Notes under the pieces: model-generated
Databases searched by the model: none
Seen by the model: only the letters and a program-made list of their open reading frames with translations
Told to the model about the DNA's origin: nothing
Program-made: the position numbers and the translations under genes
In this document: one piece after another, positions 31,057 through 32,048 of the stretch
Layout of the letters: each line of letters begins with the position of its first letter
How positions within the stretch are numbered: the stretch's first letter is position 1
NCBI RefSeq assembly: GCF_001815935.1
Contig: NZ_KV823422.1
Location: 1 to 32,048, forward strand
Length of the DNA stretch: 32,048 nt
From: Corynebacterium sp. HMSC04H06
GTDB taxonomy: Bacteria > Actinomycetota > Actinomycetes > Mycobacteriales > Mycobacteriaceae
Direction: 5' to 3'

Positions 31057-32007
31057 ATGACGGCATTGCTCTTGATTGCGGTGGGCGGTGCGGCTGCCCA
31101 GCTGGTCGATGGCGGTATCGGCATGGGCTTCGGCGTGACCTCGACGACCATCCTCATCTTCCTGGCGGGCCTCGGGCCGGCGCAGGCCTCGGCCGTCGTG
31201 CATACCGCGGAGCTGGGCACCACGTTGGTCTCCGGGATTAGCCACTGGCGCTTCGGCAATATCGACTGGAAGACCGTCGTGCGCCTGGCGGTGCCGGGGT
31301 CGATTGCGGCGTTTGCCGGCGCGACGGTGCTCTCCAGCCTATCGCTGGACGCTGCGGCGCCGATTACCTCGGCCATCCTCTTCGCCGTCGGCCTGAACTT
31401 GGTTTGGCGCTTTTCCCGCGGCCGGGTCACGCGCAAGCTCACCGAGACCCCGCATTCCACCCCGTTCCTGCTGGGGCTGGGGTCGGTCGGCGGCTTCGTC
31501 GATGCCACCGGCGGCGGTGGCTGGGGACCCGTCACGACGTCCACGCTGTTGTCGTTGGGCAAGCAGCAGCCGCGGCGGATCGTGGGCACGGTCAACACCG
31601 CGGAGTTCTTGGTCACCCTCGGCGCGACACTCGGCTTTGTGGTGGGCCTGTGGGACGACTTGGTCGCGAACGCGGCCGCCGTCGTGGCGCTGCTGGTCGG
31701 CGGTAGCTTGACCGCGCCGGTCGCGGCGTGGCTGATTAGCCGCCTCAACCCGATCCTGCTGGGCGGGTTCGTGGGCACCGCCATTGTGCTGCTGAATGTC
31801 GGCACCATCGTGGGCGGGGCGGAGAACGCCTTTGGCTTCACGATGCCCACCGCCCTCACCGTCGCTCTCTACCTGGCGTTGGCCGCCGGGGGAGTGGCCC
31901 TAACCCTGCGGGGGCGCAAACGCGCCCTCACCAACCGGCAGGCAGCGGCCGACCAGACCCCGGCCGCGGAGGCGACCGACCCTGTGCCGGCGCCTTCCAG
32001 CCGTTAG
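31057..32007 (+). CDS. cysZ: TauE/SafE-family transporter CysZ
   Basis: A 316-residue membrane protein with about eight helices, starting at ATG 31057 directly after the cysY stop. TauE/SafE features include repeated halves, VDGGIGMGFGVTSTTILIFL with AGLGPAQASAVVHTAELGTT in the first half and GFVDATGGGGWGPVTTSTLL with VGTVNTAEFLVTLGATLGF in the second. The C-terminal 35 residues are polar (NRQAAADQTPAAEATDPVPA). In C. glutamicum cysZ ends the cys operon and is linked to sulfate uptake; other family members export sulfite or sulfonates. Direction of transport here is uncertain. Confidence 0.85.
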   Translation: MTALLLIAVGGAAAQLVDGGIGMGFGVTSTTILIFLAGLGPAQASAVVHTAELGTTLVSGISHWRFGNIDWKTVVRLAVPGSIAAFAGATVLSSLSLDAAAPITSAILFAVGLNLVWRFSRGRVTRKLTETPHSTPFLLGLGSVGGFVDATGGGGWGPVTTSTLLSLGKQQPRRIVGTVNTAEFLVTLGATLGFVVGLWDDLVANAAAVVALLVGGSLTAPVAAWLISRLNPILLGGFVGTAIVLLNVGTIVGGAENAFGFTMPTALTVALYLALAAGGVALTLRGRKRALTNRQAAADQTPAAEATDPVPAPSSR

Positions 32008-32048
32008 GCGCGCCCGGCAGGCACGCCGAGTAGGCGCTACGGAGTGGT
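32008..32048. repeat. Intergenic end with inverted copy of the left-edge repeat
   Basis: Bases 32019-32035 (AGGCACGCCGAGTAGGC) are the reverse complement, with one mismatch, of 12-28. GGCGCGCC-type octamers also occur here. No gene is visible. Confidence 0.5.

Overview
The window is about 32 kb of high-GC DNA from a mycolic-acid actinobacterium, almost certainly a Corynebacterium. The main evidence is the block lcpA-wbbL-manC-whcD(whiB2)-DUF3499-manB, which is syntenic with C. glutamicum and M. tuberculosis, and a cysI-cysX-cysY-cysZ group that is otherwise typical of Corynebacterium. AnnnT-type -10 boxes and apparently leaderless starts fit as well. I see no tRNA, rRNA, CRISPR array, insertion sequence or phage gene.

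Layout. 1-2034: remnant of a benzoate/catechol locus on the minus strand (broken muconolactone isomerase catC, broken LuxR/LAL regulator), peppered with short perfect tandem duplications, followed by an intact TetR gene. 2169-2756: two tandem paralogous small membrane proteins. 2990-5850: a plus-strand operon of a four-TM protein, a cytochrome b / molybdopterin oxidoreductase fusion and a soluble protein I do not recognise. 5847-7657: Lrp/AsnC regulator divergent from a DadA-type D-amino-acid dehydrogenase. 7736-9298: secreted alkaline phosphatase with a C-terminal membrane anchor. 9553-10736: two more broken genes (HDAC-family amidohydrolase, DUF2316). 10813-13220: fructose PTS EIIBCA and a small membrane protein. 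13410-14792: a secreted protein whose N-terminal half resembles aerolysin/ETX-MTX2 beta-pore-forming proteins. 15437-17266: APC permease behind a strongly structured leader. 17538-25825: cell-envelope block (arabinogalactan linkage, GDP-mannose supply, WhiB2). 25917-28010: secreted metallophosphoesterase-LamG protein. 28307-32007: sulfite assimilation operon.

How the genes connect. WbbL builds the rhamnose-GlcNAc linker, LcpA attaches arabinogalactan to peptidoglycan, and ManB and ManC make Man-1-P and GDP-mannose for mannosylated lipids. CysI needs siroheme (CysY) and an electron carrier (CysX, proposed), and CysZ is the associated TauE-type transporter. The C. glutamicum cysHDN genes for sulfate activation and reduction are missing from between cysX and cysY, and cysY carries a frameshift. 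The alkaline phosphatase and the metallophosphoesterase share a low-complexity linker, TM helix and short amphipathic tail, suggesting surface-tethered phosphate scavenging.

At least five genes are broken (catC, luxR, HDAC-like, DUF2316, cysY). The first two are clearly decayed. The HDAC and cysY shifts lie in short G/C runs and could be sequencing errors. The items most worth a second look are the aerolysin-like protein, the Moco/cytochrome operon with its orphan third gene, and the tandem hairpins with matching loops upstream of the APC permease.
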